The notes: generated from the letters alone by a model not told the origin. Shown: positions 36,801 through 52,329, numbered from the stretch's first letter. The stretch is 64,000 nt of DNA from Anagrus nilaparvatae (GCA_022575985.1 JAKSXM010000269.1:1-64000), one strand, 5' to 3'. Numbers and translations are program-made.

Positions 36801-39520
36801 TTACAATACAAAATTTCTATAAAAGAGGTCAATATATAAAAACATTTAAGAGAGGTATATTTTAATAAATTCAATACTAAACATTCAATGCTATTATTGC
36901 ATAAAAATTATTAAAATTACAACGTTTCTATAAAACAGGTCAGTATTCGAGAACATTTAAGTGGGGAATAATCTGCTAAATTGAATAAAAATAATTCAAT
37001 GCTATTATTGCATAAATATATATTAAATTAAAAAATTTCTATAAAATTGGTCAATATTTGAAAACATTTAAGTGGGGTATGTTTTACTAAATTCAATACT
37101 AATGATTTAACGCCATTATTGCATAAAATCAATTGAAATTACAACATTTCTATAGAAAAGGACAGTATTAGAAAACATTTATGTGGGGAATATTCTGCTA
37201 AGTTCAATACTAATATTTCATTGCTATGATTGCATGAAAGTAATTGAAATTACAACTTTTCTATAAAACAGAACAATATTTGAAAAAATTTAAGTGGGGT
37301 ATTGAGTATTGAATTTAGCAGTATATGTACTTATAAATTCAATACTAATAGTTCAATGCTATCATTGCTTAAAAACATTGAAATTCAACTTTTCTATAAA
37401 ACAGGGAAAAAATTTTAAAGTGGGTTATATTTTGCTAAATTGCATACTAATAATTCAATGCTATTTTTGCATAAAAACAAGTGATATTACAACATTTCTA
37501 TAAAAGAGGACAATATTCGAAAACATTTAAGTGGGGTATATTTTGCTAAACTCAATACTAAAATTTCAATGCTATCAATGCTTAAAAAAATTGAAATTAC
37601 AAGTTTACTATAAAACAGGAAAGTATTCGAGAACATTTAAGTGGGAAATATTCTGCTAAGTTCAATACTAATATTTCAATGCTATAATTGCATAAAAATA
37701 ATTTAAATTACAACTTTTCTATAAAACAGGAAAGTATTCGAGAACATTTAAGTGGGAAATATTCTGCTAAGTTCAATACTAATATTTCATTGCTATGATT
37801 CCATAAAAGTTATTGAAATTACAACATTTCTATAAAACAGGTCAGTATTCGAGAACATTTAAGCGAAGAATAATCTGCTAAATTCAATACTAATAATTCA
37901 ATGCTATTATTGCATAAAAACAATTGAAATTACAAAATTTCTATAAAAAATGACAGTATTCGAGAACATTTAAGTCAGGAATATTCTGCTAAATTCAAAG
38001 TGGGTTATATTTTGCAAAAATTTAAAGTGGGTTATATTTTGCTAAATTGAATATTAATAATTCAATGCTATTATTGCATAAAAGCCATTAAAATTACAAC
38101 ATTTCTATAAAACAGGACAGTATTCGAAAACATTTAAGTGGGACATATTCTGCTAAATTCAATACTAATATTTCAATACTATGATTGCTTAAAAATATTT
38201 TACAATACAAAATTTCTATAAAAAGAGGTCAATATATAAAAACATTTAAGAGAGGTATATTTTAATAAATTCAATACTAAACATTCAATGCTATTATTGC
38301 ATAAAAATTATTAAAATTACAACGTTTCTATAAAACAGGTCAGTATTCGAGAACATTTAAGTGGGGAATAATCTGCTAAATTGAATAAAAATAATTCAAT
38401 GCTATTATTGCCTAAATATATATTAAATTAAAAAATTTCTATAAAATTGGTCAATATTTGAAAACATTTAAGTGGGGTATGTTTTACTAAATTCAATACT
38501 AATGATTTAATGCCATTATTGCATAAAATCAATTGAAATTACAACATTTCTATAGAAAAGGACAGTATTAGAAAACATTTATGTGGGGAATATTCTGCTA
38601 AGTTCAATACTAATATTTCATTGCTATGATTGCATGAAAGTAATTGAAATTACAACTTTTCTATAAAACAGGAAAGTATTCGAGAACATTTCTATAAAAT
38701 AGGACAGTATTTGAAAACAATTAAGTGGGTCACATACTGCAAAATTGAATACTAATAATTCAATGCTATCAATGCATAAAAACAATTGAAATTAGAATCT
38801 TTCTGTAAAAAAGGATAATATTCAAAAAAAAATAAGTGAGAATATATTTTGCTAAATTCAATAGTAATAATTCAATGATATTGTTGCATAAAAACAAATG
38901 AAATTACAACATTTCTATAAAACAGGTCAGTATTCGAGAACATTTAAGTGGGGAATAATCTGCTAAATTGACTGCTAATAATTCAATGCTATTATTGCAT
39001 AAAAACTATTGAAATTCCAATTTTTCTATAAAGCAGGGAAAAAAAATTTAAAGTGTTTTTTATTTTGCTTAATTCAATACTAATATTTCAATGCTATCAT
39101 TGCATAAAAATATTTTACATTATAAAATTTCTATAAAAGAAGTCAATATTTGCAAACATTTAAGTGGGGTTAATTTTGCTAAATTCAATACTAATATTTC
39201 AATGCTAACATTGCATAAAAATATTTTACATTACAAAATTTCTATAAAAGAGGTCAATATTTGAAAACATTTAAGTGGGGTTTATTTTGATAAATTCAAT
39301 ACTAATAATTCAATGCTATTATTGCATAAAAACCATTAATATTACAACATTTCTATAAAAGAGGTCAATATTTGAAAACATTTAAGTGGGGTATATTTTG
39401 CTAAATTCGATACTAATAATTCAATGCTATTATTGCATAAAAACCATTAAAATTACAACATTTCTATAAAACAGGACAGTAATCAAAAACATTTAAGTGC
39501 GGCATATTCTGCTAAATTCA

Positions 39521-40852
39521 ATGCTAATCATTCAATGCTATTATTGCATAAAAATATTTTACATTACAAAATTTCTATAAAAGAGGTCAATATTTGAAAA
39601 CATTTAAGTGGGGTATATTTTGCTAAATTCAATACTAATATTTCAATGCTAACGTTGCATAAAAATATTTTACATTATAAAATTTCTATAAAAGAGGTCA
39701 ATATTTGAAAACATTTAAGCGGGGTTTATTTTGATAAATTCAATACTAATAATTCAATGCTATTATTGCATAAAAACCATTAAAATTACAACATTCCTAT
39801 AAAATAGGACAGTATTTGAAAACATTTAAGTGAGGTATATTTTGATAAATTCAATACTAATAATTCAATGGTATTATTGCATAAAAACCATTAAAATTAC
39901 AACATTTCTATAAAACAGGACAGTATTCAAAAACATTTAAGTGCGGCATATTCTGCTAAATTCAATGCTAATCATTCAATGCTATTATTGCATAAAAATT
40001 TTTTACATTACGAAATTTCTATAAAAGAGGTCAATATTTGAAAACATTTAAGTGGGGTATATTTTGCTAAATTCAATACTAATATTTCAATGCTAACGTT
40101 GCATAAAAATATTTTACATTATAATATTTCTATAAAAGAGGTCAATATTTGAAAACATTTAAGCGGGGTTTATTTTGATAAATTCAATACTAATAATTCA
40201 ATGCTATTATTGCATAAAAACCATTAAAATTACAACATTCCTATAAAATAGGACAGTATTTGAAAACATTTAAGTGAGGTATATTTTGATAAATTCAATA
40301 CTAATAATTCAATGGTATTATTGCATAAAAACCATTAAAATTACAACATTTCTATAAAACAGGACAGTATTCAAAAACATTTAAGTGCGGCATATTCTGC
40401 TAAATTCAATGCTAATCATTCAATGCTATTATTGCATAAAAATATTTTACATTACGAAATTTCTATAAAAGAGGTCAATATTTGAAAACATTTAAGTGGG
40501 GTATATTTTGCTAAATTCAATACTAATATTTCAATGCTAACATTGCATAAAAATATTTTACATTACAAAATTTCTATAAAAGAGGTCAATATTTGAAAAC
40601 ATTTAAGTGGGGTTTATTTTGATAAATTCATTACTAATAATTCAGTGCTATTATTGCATAAAAACCATTAATATTACAACATTTCTATAAAAGAGGTCAA
40701 TATTTGAAAACATTTAAGTGGGGTATATTTTGCTAAATTCAATACTAATAATTCAATGCTATTATTGCATAAAAACCATTAAAATTACAACATTTCTATA
40801 AAACTGGACAGTATTAAAAAACATTTAAGTGCGGCATATTCTGCTAAATTCA
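39521..40852 (+). repeat. 444-bp (four-monomer) higher-order repeat
   Basis: The rare variant 'aatgctaatcattcaatgc' occurs at 39521, 39965 and 40409, exactly 444 bp apart, which is four monomers. A related fourth copy with 'attctaatcattc' follows at about 40853. The four-monomer unit has therefore been amplified in tandem. Confidence 0.85.
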
Positions 40853-43800
40853 ATTCTAATCATTCAATGCTATTATTGCATAAAAATATTTTACATTACA
40901 AAATTTCTATAAAAGAGGTCAATATTTGAAAACATTTAAGTGGGGTATATTTTGCTAAATTCAATACTAATATTTCAATGCTAACATTGCATAAAAATAT
41001 TTTACATTATAAAATTTCTATAAAAGAGGTCAATATTTGAAAACATTTAAGCGGGGTTTATTTTGATAAATTCAATACTAATAATTCAATGCTATTATTG
41101 CATAAAAACCATTAAAATTACAACATTTCTATAAAATAGGACAGTATTTGAAAACATTTAAGTGGGGTATATTTTGATAAATTCAATACTAATATTTCAA
41201 TGCTATCATTGCATAAAAATATTTTACATTCCAAGATTTCTATAAAACAGGACAGTATTCAAAAACATTTAAGTGCGGCATATTCTGCTAAATTGAATAC
41301 TAATCATTTAATGCTATTATTGCATAAAAACAATTGAAATTACAACATTTCTGTAAAAGAGAAGAATATTCAAAAACATTTAAGTGAGAATATATTTTGC
41401 TAAATTCAATAGTAATAATTCAATGATATTGTTGCATAAAAACAATTGAAATTACAACATTTCTATAAAACAGGTCAGTATTTGAAAAAATTTAAGTGGG
41501 GTATAGAGCATTGAATTTAGCAGTATATGTACTTATAAATTCAATACTAATATTTCAATGCTGTCATTGCTTAAAAACATTGAAATTAAACTTTTCTATA
41601 AAACAGGGAAAATAAATTTAAAGTGGGTTTTATTTTGCTAAATTGCATACTAAGAATTCAATGTTATAAAACAGCACAGTATTCGAAAACATTTAAATGG
41701 GGTAAATTGGCTAAATACAATACTAAAATTACAATGCTATCAATGCTAAAAAAAAATTGAAATTCCAAGTTTACTATAAAACAGGGGAAAATATTTAAAA
41801 TGGTGTTTATTTTGCTAAATTCAATTCTAATATTTCAATGCTATCATTGCATAAAAATATATTAAATTAAAAAATTTCTATAAAATAGGTCAATATTTGA
41901 AAACATTTAAGTGGCGTATGTTTTACTAAATTCAATACTAATGATTTAATGCCATTATTGCATAAAATCAATTGAAATTACAACATTTCTATAAAAAAGG
42001 ACAGTATTAGAAAACATTTAAGTGGGGAATATTCTGCTAAGTTCAATACTAATATTTCAATGCTATTATTGCATAAAAATATTTTACATTACGAAATTTC
42101 TATAAAAGAGGTCAATATTTGAAAACATTTAGGTGGGGTATATTTTGCTAAATTCAATACTAATATTTCAATGCTAACGTTGCATAAAAATATTTTACAT
42201 TATAAAATTTCTATAAAAGAGGTCAATATTTGAAAACATTTAAGCGGGGTTTATTTTGATAAATTCAATACTAATAATTCAATGCTATTATTGCATAAAA
42301 ACCATTAAAATTACAACATTCCTATAAAATAGGACAGTATTTGAAAACATTTAAGTGAGGTATATTTTGATAAATTCAATACTAATAATTCAATGGTATT
42401 ATTGCATAAAAACCATTAAAATTACAACATTTCTATAAAACAGGACAGTATTCAAAAACATTTAAGTGCGGCATATTCTGCTAAATTCAATGCTAATCAT
42501 TCAATGCTATTATTGCATAAAAATATTTTACATTACGAAATTTCTATAAAAGAGGTCAATATTTGAAAACATTTAAGTGGGGTATATTTTGCTAAATTCA
42601 ATACTAATATTTCAATGCTAACATTGCATAAAAATATTTTACATTACAAAATTTCTATAAAAGAGGTCAATATTTGAAAACATTTAAGTGGGGTTTATTT
42701 TGATAAATTCATTACTAATAATTCAGTGCTATTATTGCATAAAAACCATTAATATTACAACATTTCTATAAAAGAGGTCAATATTTGAAAACATTTAAGT
42801 GGGGTATATTTTGCTAAATTCAATACTAATAATTCAATGCTATTATTGCATAAAAACCATTAAAATTACAACATTTCTATAAAACTGGACAGTATTAAAA
42901 AACATTTAAGTGCGGCATATTCTGCTAAATTCAATTCTAATCATTCAATGCTATTATTGCATAAAAATATTTTACATTACAAAATTTCTATAAAAGAGGT
43001 CAATATTTGAAAACATTTAAGTGGGGTATATTTTGCTAAATTCAATACTAATATTTCAATGCTAACATTGCATAAAAATATTTTACATTATAAAATTTCT
43101 ATAAAAGAGGTCAATATTTGAAAACATTTAAGCGGGGTTTATTTTGATAAATTCAATACTAATAATTCAATGCTATTATTGCATAAAAACCATTAAAATT
43201 ACAACATTTCTATAAAATAGGACAGTATTTGAAAACATTTAAGTGGGGTATATTTTGATAAATTCAATACTAATATTTCAATGCTATCATTGCATAAAAA
43301 TATTTTACATTCCAAGATTTCTATAAAACAGGACAGTATTCAAAAACATTTAAGTGCGGCATATTCTGCTAAATTGAATACTAATCATTTAATGCTATTA
43401 TTGCATAAAAACAATTGAAATTACAACATTTCTGTAAAAGAGAAGAATATTCAAAAACATTTAAGTGAGAATATATTTTGCTAAATTCAATAGTAATAAT
43501 TCAATGATATTGTTGCATAAAAACAATTGAAATTACAACATTTCTATAAAACAGGTCAGTATTTGAAAAAATTTAAGTGGAGTATAGAGCATTGAATTTA
43601 GCAGTATATGTACTTATAAATTCAATACTAATATTTCAATGCTATCATTGCTTAAAAACATTGAAATTCAACTTTTCTATAAAACAGGGAAAAAAAATTT
43701 AAAGTGGGTTTTATTTTGCTAAATTGCATACTAAGAATTCAATGTTATAAAACAGCACAGTATTCGAAAACATTTAAATGGGGTAAATTGGCTAAATACA

Positions 43801-44139
43801 ATACTAAAATTACAATGCTATCAATGCTTAAAAAAATTGAAATTCCAAGTTTACTATAAAACAGGGGAAAATATTTAAAATGGTGTTTATTTTGCTAAAT
43901 TCAATTCTAATATTTCAATGCTATCATTGCATAAAAATATATTAAATTAAAAAATTTCTATAAAATAGGTCAATATTTGAAAACATTTAAGTGGCGTATG
44001 TTTTACTAAATTCAATACTAATGATTTAATGCCATTATTGCATAAAATCAATTGAAATTACAACATTTCTATAAAAAAGGACAGTATTAGAAAACATTTA
44101 AGTGGGGAATATTCTGCTAAGTTCAATACTAATATTTCA
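39979..44139 (+). repeat. Near-perfect 2081-bp tandem duplication
   Basis: The sequence 39979-42058 is followed directly by 42060-44139 with almost no differences (40441 pairs with 42522, 41221 with 43302). It contains part of the 444-bp higher-order repeat, so this duplication came later. The few differences include 'gggaaaataaattt' against 'gggaaaaaaaattt' near 41608/43689. Confidence 0.9.
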
Positions 44140-47100
44140 ATGCTATGATTGCATAAAAATAATTGAAATTACAACTTTTCTATAAAACAGGAATATATTC
44201 GAGAACATTTAAGTGGGGAATATTTTGCTAAATTGAATACTAATATTTCAATGCTACGGTTGCATAAAAATATTTGAAATTACAAAATTTCTATAAAAGA
44301 GGACCGTATACGAAAACATTTAAGTGGGGTATATTTTACTGAATTCAATAATAATGATTCAATGCCAATATTGCATAAAATCAATTGAAATTACAACATT
44401 TCTATAAAAAAGGACAGTATTCGAGTATTCGACAGCAATATTATATACATGCATTATTCGATAACATTTAAGTGGGGAATATTCTGCTAAATTCAATGCT
44501 AATATTTCCATGCTATCATAGTATAAAAATAATTGAAATTACAACTTTTCTATAAAACAGGGCAATATTTGAAAATATTTAAGTGGGGTATATTTTGCTA
44601 AATTCAATACTAATATTTCAATGCTAACATTGCATAAAAATATTTTACATTACAAAATTTCTATAAAAGAGGTCAATATTTGAAAACATTTAAGAGGGGT
44701 TTATTTTGATAAATTCAATACTAATAATTCAATACTATTATTGCATACAAACCATTAAAATTACAACATTTCTATAAAACAGGACAGTATTCGAAAACAT
44801 TTAAGTGGGGCATATTCTGCTAAATTCAATACCAATATTTTAATGCTATCATTGCATAAAAATAAATGAAATTAAAACTTTTCTATAAAACAGGACAATA
44901 TTTGAAAAAATTTAATTGGGGTATTAAGTATTGAATTTAGCAGTATATGTACTTATAAATTCAATGCTAATATTTCAATCCTATCATTGCTTAAAAACAT
45001 TGAAATTCAACTTTTCTATAAAACAGGGAAAAAAAATTTAAAGTGGGTTATATTTTGCTAAATTGCATACTAATAATTCAATGATATTATTGCATAAATA
45101 CAGGTGATATTACAACATTTCTATAAAAGAGGACAATATTCGAAAACATTTAAGTGGGGTATATTTTGCTAAATTCAATACTAATAGTTCAATGTTATAA
45201 AACAGGACCGTATTCGAAAACATTTAAGTAAGGCAAATTTGCTAAATTCAATACTAAAATTTCAATGCTATCAATGCTTAAAAAAATTGAAATTACAAGC
45301 TTACTATAAAACAGGGGAAAAAATTTAAAATGGTGTTTATTTTGCTAAATTCAATTATAATATTTCTTATAGTGGGGTATATTTTACTGAATTCAATACT
45401 AATAATTCAATGCGATTATTGCATAAAAACAATTGAAATTACAACTTTTCTATAAAACAGGACAATATTTGAAAACATTTAAGTGGGGAAAATTTGCTAA
45501 ATACAATACTAAAATTTCAATGCTATTATTGTATAAAATCATTAAAATTACAACGTTTCTATAAAACAGAACAGTATTCGAAAACAATTTGGTGGGGCAT
45601 ATTCTGCTAAATTGAATACTAATAATTCAAAGCTATTATTGCATAAACACAATTGAAATTACAACTTTTCTATAAAGCAGGGAAAAAAAATTTAAAGTGT
45701 TGTTTATTTTGCTTAATTCAATACTAATATTTCAATGCTAACATTGCATAAAAATATTTTACATTATAAAATTTTTATAAAAGAGGTCAGTATTTGAAAA
45801 CATTTAAGCGGGGTTTAATTTGATAAATTCAATACTAATAATTCAATGCTATTATTGCATAAAAACCATTAAAATTTACAACTTTTCTATAAAACAGGTC
45901 AGTTTTCGAGACCATTTAAGTGGGGAATAATCTGTTAAATGAAAATACTAATATTTCAATGCTATCATTGCACAAAAATAAATGAAATTACAACTTTTCT
46001 ACAAAACATGACAATATTTGAAAAAATTTAAGTGGGGTATAGAGCATTGAATTTAGCAGTATATGTACTTATAAATTCAAAACTAATATTTCAATGCTAT
46101 CATTGCTTAAAAACATTGAATTTCAACTTTCCTATAAAACAGGGAAAAAAAATTTAAAGTGGGTTATATTTTGCTAAATTGCATACTAATAATTCAATGC
46201 TATTATTGCATAAAAACAAGTGATATTACAACATTTCTATAAAAGAGGACAATATTCAAAAACATTTAAGTGGGGTATATTTTGCTAAATTCAATACTAA
46301 TAATTCAATGTTATAAAACAGGACAGTATTCGAAAACATTTTAGTGGGGCAAATTTGCCAAATTCAATACTAAAATTTCAATGCTATCAATGCTTAAAAA
46401 AATTGAAATTACAAAGTTATTATAAAACAGGGGAAAAAATTTAAAATGGTGTTTATTTTGCTAAATTCAATTCTAATATTTCAATGCTATCATTGCATAT
46501 AAATATATTATATTAAAAAATTTCTATAAAATAGGTCAATATTAGAAAACATTTAAGTGGGGTATGTTTTACTAAATTAAATACTAATGATTCAATGCCA
46601 TTATCGCATAAAATCAATTGAAATAACAAAATTTCTATAAAAAAGGAAAGTATTAGAAAACATTTAAGTGGGGAATATTCTGCTAAATTCAATACTAACA
46701 TTTCAATGCTATGATTGCATAAAAATAATTGAAATTACAACTAGTCTATAAAACAGGAAAATATTTGAGAACATTTAAGTGGGGAATATTCTGCTAAATT
46801 GAATACTAATAATTCAATGCTATTATTGCATATTAACTATTGAAATTACAACTATTCTATAAAACAGGGAAAAAAATTTTAAATAGTGTTTATTTTGCCT
46901 AAGTCAATACTAATATTTCAATGCTATCATTGCATAAAAATATTTTACATTATAAGATTTCTATAAAAGAGGTCAATATTTGTAAACATTTAAGTGGGGT
47001 ATATTTTGCTAAATTCAATACTAATAATTCAATGCCATTATTGCATAAAAACCATTAAAATTACAACATTTCTATAAAACAGGACAGTATTCAAAAACAT

Positions 47101-50100
47101 TTAAGTGCGGCATATTCTGCTAAATTGAATACTAATCATTTAATGCTATTATTGCATAAAAAAAATTGAAATTACAACATTTCTGTAAAAGAAAAGAATA
47201 TTCAAAAACATTTAAGTGAAAATATATTTTGCTAAATTCAATAGTAATAATACAATTATATTGTTGCATAAAAACAATTGAAATTACAACATTTCTATAA
47301 AACAGGTCAGTATTCGAGAACATTTAAGTGCGGAATAATCTGCTAAATTCAATACTAATATTTCAATGCTATCATTGCATAAAAATAAATGAAATTACAA
47401 CTTTTCTATAAAACAGGACAATATTTGAAAAAATTTAAGTGGGGTATAGAGTATTGAATTTAGCAGTATATGTACTTATAAATTCAATACTAATATTTCA
47501 ATGCTATCATTGCTTAAAAACATTGAAATTAAACTTTTTTATAAAACAGGGAAAAAAAATTTAATGTGGGTTATATTTAGCTAAATTGCATACTAATAAT
47601 TCAATGCTATTATTGCATAAAAACAAGTGATATTACAACATTTCTATAAAGGAGGACAATATTCGAAAACATTGAAGTGGGGTATATTTTGCTAAATTCA
47701 ATACTAATAATTCAATGTTATAAAACAGGACAGTATTCGAAAACATTTAAGTGGGGCAAATTTGCTAAATTCAATACTAAAGTTTTAATGCTATCAATGC
47801 TTAAAAAAATTGAAATTACAAGTTTACTATAAAACAGGGGAAAAAATTTAAAATGGTGTTTATTTTGCTAAATTCAATTCTAATATTTCAATGCTATCAT
47901 TGCATAAAAATATATTAAATTTAAAAATTTCTATAAAATAGGTCAATATTTGAAAACATTTAAGTGGGGTATGTTTTACTAAATTCAATACTAATGTTTC
48001 AATGCCATTTTTGCATATAATCAATTAAAATTACAACATTTCTATAAAAAAGGACAGTATTAGAAAACATGTAAGTGGGGAATATTCTGCTAAGTTTAAT
48101 ACTAATATTTCATTGCTATGATTGCATAAAAGTAATTGAAATTACAACTTGTCTATAAAACGGGAAAGTATTAGAGAACATTTAAGTGGGTAATATTCTG
48201 CTAAAATCAATACTAATGTTTCAATTCTATGATTGCATAAAAATAATTGAAATTACAACTTTTCTATAAAACAGGAAAATATTCGAGAACATTTAAGTGA
48301 GGAATATTCTGCTAAATTAAATACTAATATTTCAATGCTACGGTTGCATAACAATATTTGAAATTACAACTTTTCTATAAAACAGGACAATATTTGAAAA
48401 CATTTAAGTGGGGCAAATTTGCTAAATACAATACTAAAATTTCAATGCATGATTGAAATATAATTGCATAAAAATAATTGAAATTACAACATTTCTATAA
48501 ATCAGGACAGTATACGAAATCATTTAAGTGGGGTATATTTTGCTAAATTTAATATTAATAATTCAATGCTATCGCTGCATAAAAACAATTGAAATTACAA
48601 CATTTCTATAAAACATGACCGTATTCGAAAACATTTAAGTGGGGCACATTCTGCAAAATTGAATACTAATAATTCAATGCTATTAATACATAAAAACAAT
48701 TGAAATTAGAACATTTCTGTAAAAAAGGAGAATATTCAAAAACATTTAAGTGAGAATATATTTTGCTAAATTCAATAGTAATAATTCAATGATATTGTTG
48801 CATAAAAACAATTGAAATTACAACATTTCTATAAAACACTTCAGTATTCGAGAACATTTAAGTTGGGAATAATCTGCTAAATTGAATACTAATAATTCAA
48901 TGCTATTATTGCATAAAAACTATTGAAATTACAACTTTTCTATAAAACAGGGAATAAAATTTAAAATAGTGTTTATTTTGCCTAAGTCAATACTAACATT
49001 TCAATGCTATCATTGCATAAAAATATTTTACATTACAAGATTTCTATAAAATAGGTCAATATTTGAAAACATTTAAGTGGGGTATGTTTTACTAAATTAA
49101 ATACTAATGATTCAATGCCATTATCGCATAAAATCAATTGAAATCACAACATTTCTATAAAAAAGGACAGTATTAGAAAACATTTAGGGGAATATTCTGC
49201 TAAGTTCAATACTAATATTTCATTGCTATGATTGCATAAAAGTAATTGAAATTACAATTTTTCTATAAAACAGGAAAGTATTCGAGAACATTTAAGTGGG
49301 TAATATTCTTCTAAATTCAATACTAATATTTCAATGCTATGATTTCATAAAAATAATTGAAATTACAACTAGTCTATAAAGCAGGAAAATATTTGAGAAC
49401 ATTTAAGTGGGGCAAATTTGCTAAATACATTACTAAAATTTCAATGCTATTATTGCATAAAAACCATTAAAATTACAAAATTTCTATAAAAGAGGACCGT
49501 ATTCGAAAACAATTAAGTGGGGTATATTTTACTGAATTCAATACTAATAATTCAATGCGATTATTGCATAAAAACAATTAAAATTACAACATTTCTATAA
49601 AACAGTTTAGTATTCGAGAACATTTAAGTGGGGAATATTCTGCTAAATTCAATGCTAATATTTCAATGCTATCATAGCATAAAAATTTTTGAAATTACAA
49701 CTTTTCTATAAAACAGGACAATATTTGAAATCATTTAAGTGGGGCAAATTTGCTAAATACAATACTAAAATTTCAATGCTATTTTCGCATAAAAACCATT
49801 AAAATTACAACGTTTCTATAAAACAGGACAGTATTCGAAAACAATTAGGTGGGGCATATTCTGCTAAATTGAATACTAATAATTCAATGCTATTATTGCA
49901 TAAACACAATTAAAAATACAACTTTTCTATAAAGCAGGGAAAAAAAATTTAAAGTGTTGTTTATTTTGCTTAATTCAATACTAATATTTTAATGCTATCA
50001 TTGCCTAAAAATATTTTATATTACAAAATTTCTATAAAAGAGGTCAATATTTGAAAACATTTAAGTGGGGTATATTTTGATAAATTCAATACTAATAATT

Positions 50101-51797
50101 CAATGCTAGTATTGCATAAAAACCATTCAAATTACAAACATTTCTATAAAACAGGACAGTATTTGAAAACATTTAAGTGGGGTATAATTTGTTAAATTCA
50201 ATACTAATATTTCAATGGTATTATTGCATAAAAACCATTAAAATTACAACATTTCTATAAAACATGACCGTATTCGAAAACATTTAAGTGGGGCACATTC
50301 TGCAAAATTGAATACTAATAATTCAATGCTATTAATGCATAAAAACAATTGAAATTAGAACATTTCTGTAAAAAAGGAGAATATTCAAAAACATTTAAGT
50401 GAGAATATATTTTGCTAAATTCAATAGTAATAATTCAATGATATTGTTACATAAAAACAATTGAAATTACAACATTTCTATAAAACAGGTCAGTATTCGA
50501 GATCATTTAAGTGGGGAATAATCTGCTAAATTGAATACTAATAATTCAATGCTATTATTGCATAAAAACTATTGAAATTACAACTTTTCTATAAAACAGG
50601 GAAAAAAATTTAAAATAGTGTTTATTTTGCCTAAGTCAATACTAATATTTCAAAGCTATCATTGCATAAAAATATTTTACATTACAAGATTTCTATAAAA
50701 GAGGTCAATATTTGAAAACATTTAAGTGGGGTATATTTTGATAAATTCAATACTAATAATTCAATGCTAGTTTTGCATAAAAACCATTCAAATTACAAAC
50801 ATTTCTATAAAACAGGACAGTATTCGAAAACATTTAAGTGCGGCATATTCTGCTAAATTGAATACTAATCATTCAATGCTATTATTGCATAAAAACCATT
50901 AAAATTACAACGTTTCTATAAAACAGGACAGTATTCGAAAACAATTAGGTGGGGCATATTCTGCTAAATTGAATACTAATAATTCAATGCTATTATTGCA
51001 TAAACACAATTAAAAATACAACTTTTCTATAAAGCAGGGAAAAAAAATTTAAAGTGTTGTTTATTTTGCTTAATTCAATACTAATATTTCAATGCTATCA
51101 TTGCATAAAAATATTTTATATTACAAAATTTCTATAAAAGAGGTCAATATTTGAAAACATTTAAGTGGGGTATATTTTGCTAAATTCAATACTAATATTT
51201 CAATGCTAACATTGCATAAAAATATTTTACATTACAAAAATTCTATAAAAGTGGTCAATATTTGAAAACATTTAAGTGGGGTTTATTTTGATAAATTCAA
51301 TACTAATAATTCAATGCTAGTATTGCATAAAAACCATTCAAATTACAAACATTTCTATAAAACAGGACAGTATTTGAAAACATTTAAGTGGGGTATATTT
51401 TGATAAATTCAATACTAATATTTCAATGGTATTATTGCATAAAAACCATTAAAATTACAACATTTCTATAAAACATGACCGTATTCGAAAACATTTAAGT
51501 GGGGCACATTCTGCAAAATTGAATACTAATAATTCAAAGCTATTAATGCATAAAAACAATTGAAATTACAACATTTCTGTAAAAGAGAAGAATATTCAAA
51601 AACATTTAAGTGAGAATATATTTTGCTAAATTCAATAGTAATAATTCAATGATATTGTTGCATAAAAACAATTGAAATTACAACATTTCTATAAAACAGG
51701 TCAGTATTCGAGAACATTTAAGTGGGGAATAATCTGCTAAATTCAATACTAATATTTCAATGCTATCATTGCATAAAAATAATTGAAATTACATTTC

Positions 51798-51891
51798 ATG
51801 TCTTAAACATGAAATACCCGAAAATTCAAAAAATTTGTCTTTAAGTCGTTTTTTTGCTATTTCTCTTTAATGAATGCATTAAATAAAAAAA
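51798..51891 (+). repeat. Left arm of inverted repeat at the satellite reversal
   Basis: This arm, starting catgtcttaaacatgaaat and ending taaataaaaaaac, is the imperfect reverse complement of 52368-52459. The two arms enclose the 5S-derived SINE and a 33-bp AT-rich stub. Confidence 0.85.
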
Positions 51892-52296
51892 CCAGCTTCG
51901 TAGCGCGGTAGTATAAACTCTATACGTTTGCTTACAAAGTTAAGCAAAGATGAGCTCGTTTGATATTTGGATGGGTGACCGTCTCGGATTCTCGTGTAGA
52001 GTTTGTACTGACGTTATATACGCTGCCTGGTGAGGATCGTGTTTTCGGCAAAGTGTTTAAAAGAAAAATCGAATACTATGTAGAAAACATGTATCCGGCT
52101 GTTCTTGGCATAGGTTTTCTGCAGTTTTCCTATGTCACGGATATTGTCAATGAATAGCTAATGAATAATTGGTTAATCATTGAAAATGTTCGGGTGAATA
52201 CAAGTTCAGTTAACATCTTAAAGTCTGCTGCTCCGCAACTGCCCCAGCACAGGCTTAAGCCTTCTTGGGATACCCTACGTCGGTATATATCAGTTC

Positions 52297-52325
<29 letters not shown>
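51892..52325 (+). mobile_element. 5S-rRNA-derived SINE with poly(A) tail
   Basis: The head holds the internal promoter region of 5S rRNA: AAAGTTAAGCAA at 51936-51947 and TTGGATGGGTGACCG at 51967-51981, matching the conserved 5S intermediate-element/box C region, with divergent sequence before and after. A body of about 300 bp (for example CAGCACAGGCTTAAGCC) follows, then an A29 tail (52297-52325). This layout is that of a 5S-headed (SINE3-type) retroposon; it would be transcribed by RNA polymerase III and moved by LINE machinery. No flanking target duplication could be defined. Confidence 0.75.

Positions 52326-52329
<4 letters not shown>

Larger units (their letters stand above)
27830..51797 (+). 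repeat. Satellite array, main block
   Basis: About 24 kb of the same 111-bp family. Blocks from other parts of the window return here: 34.9-37.6 kb resembles 4.5-9.3 kb, and 29.4-34.2 kb resembles 44.6-49.7 kb (33001 pairs with 48438). Scattered units are truncated, for example the short joins 'caatgttataaaacagga' at about 30034, 32277 and 46309, and these truncations are themselves copied among blocks, which gives markers for the order of amplification. No gene is seen. Confidence 0.96.

Noticed and set aside
51930..52010. Functional 5S rRNA gene
   Set aside because: Only the intermediate element and box C are preserved, the ends do not pair as in 5S, and the unit ends in poly(A).
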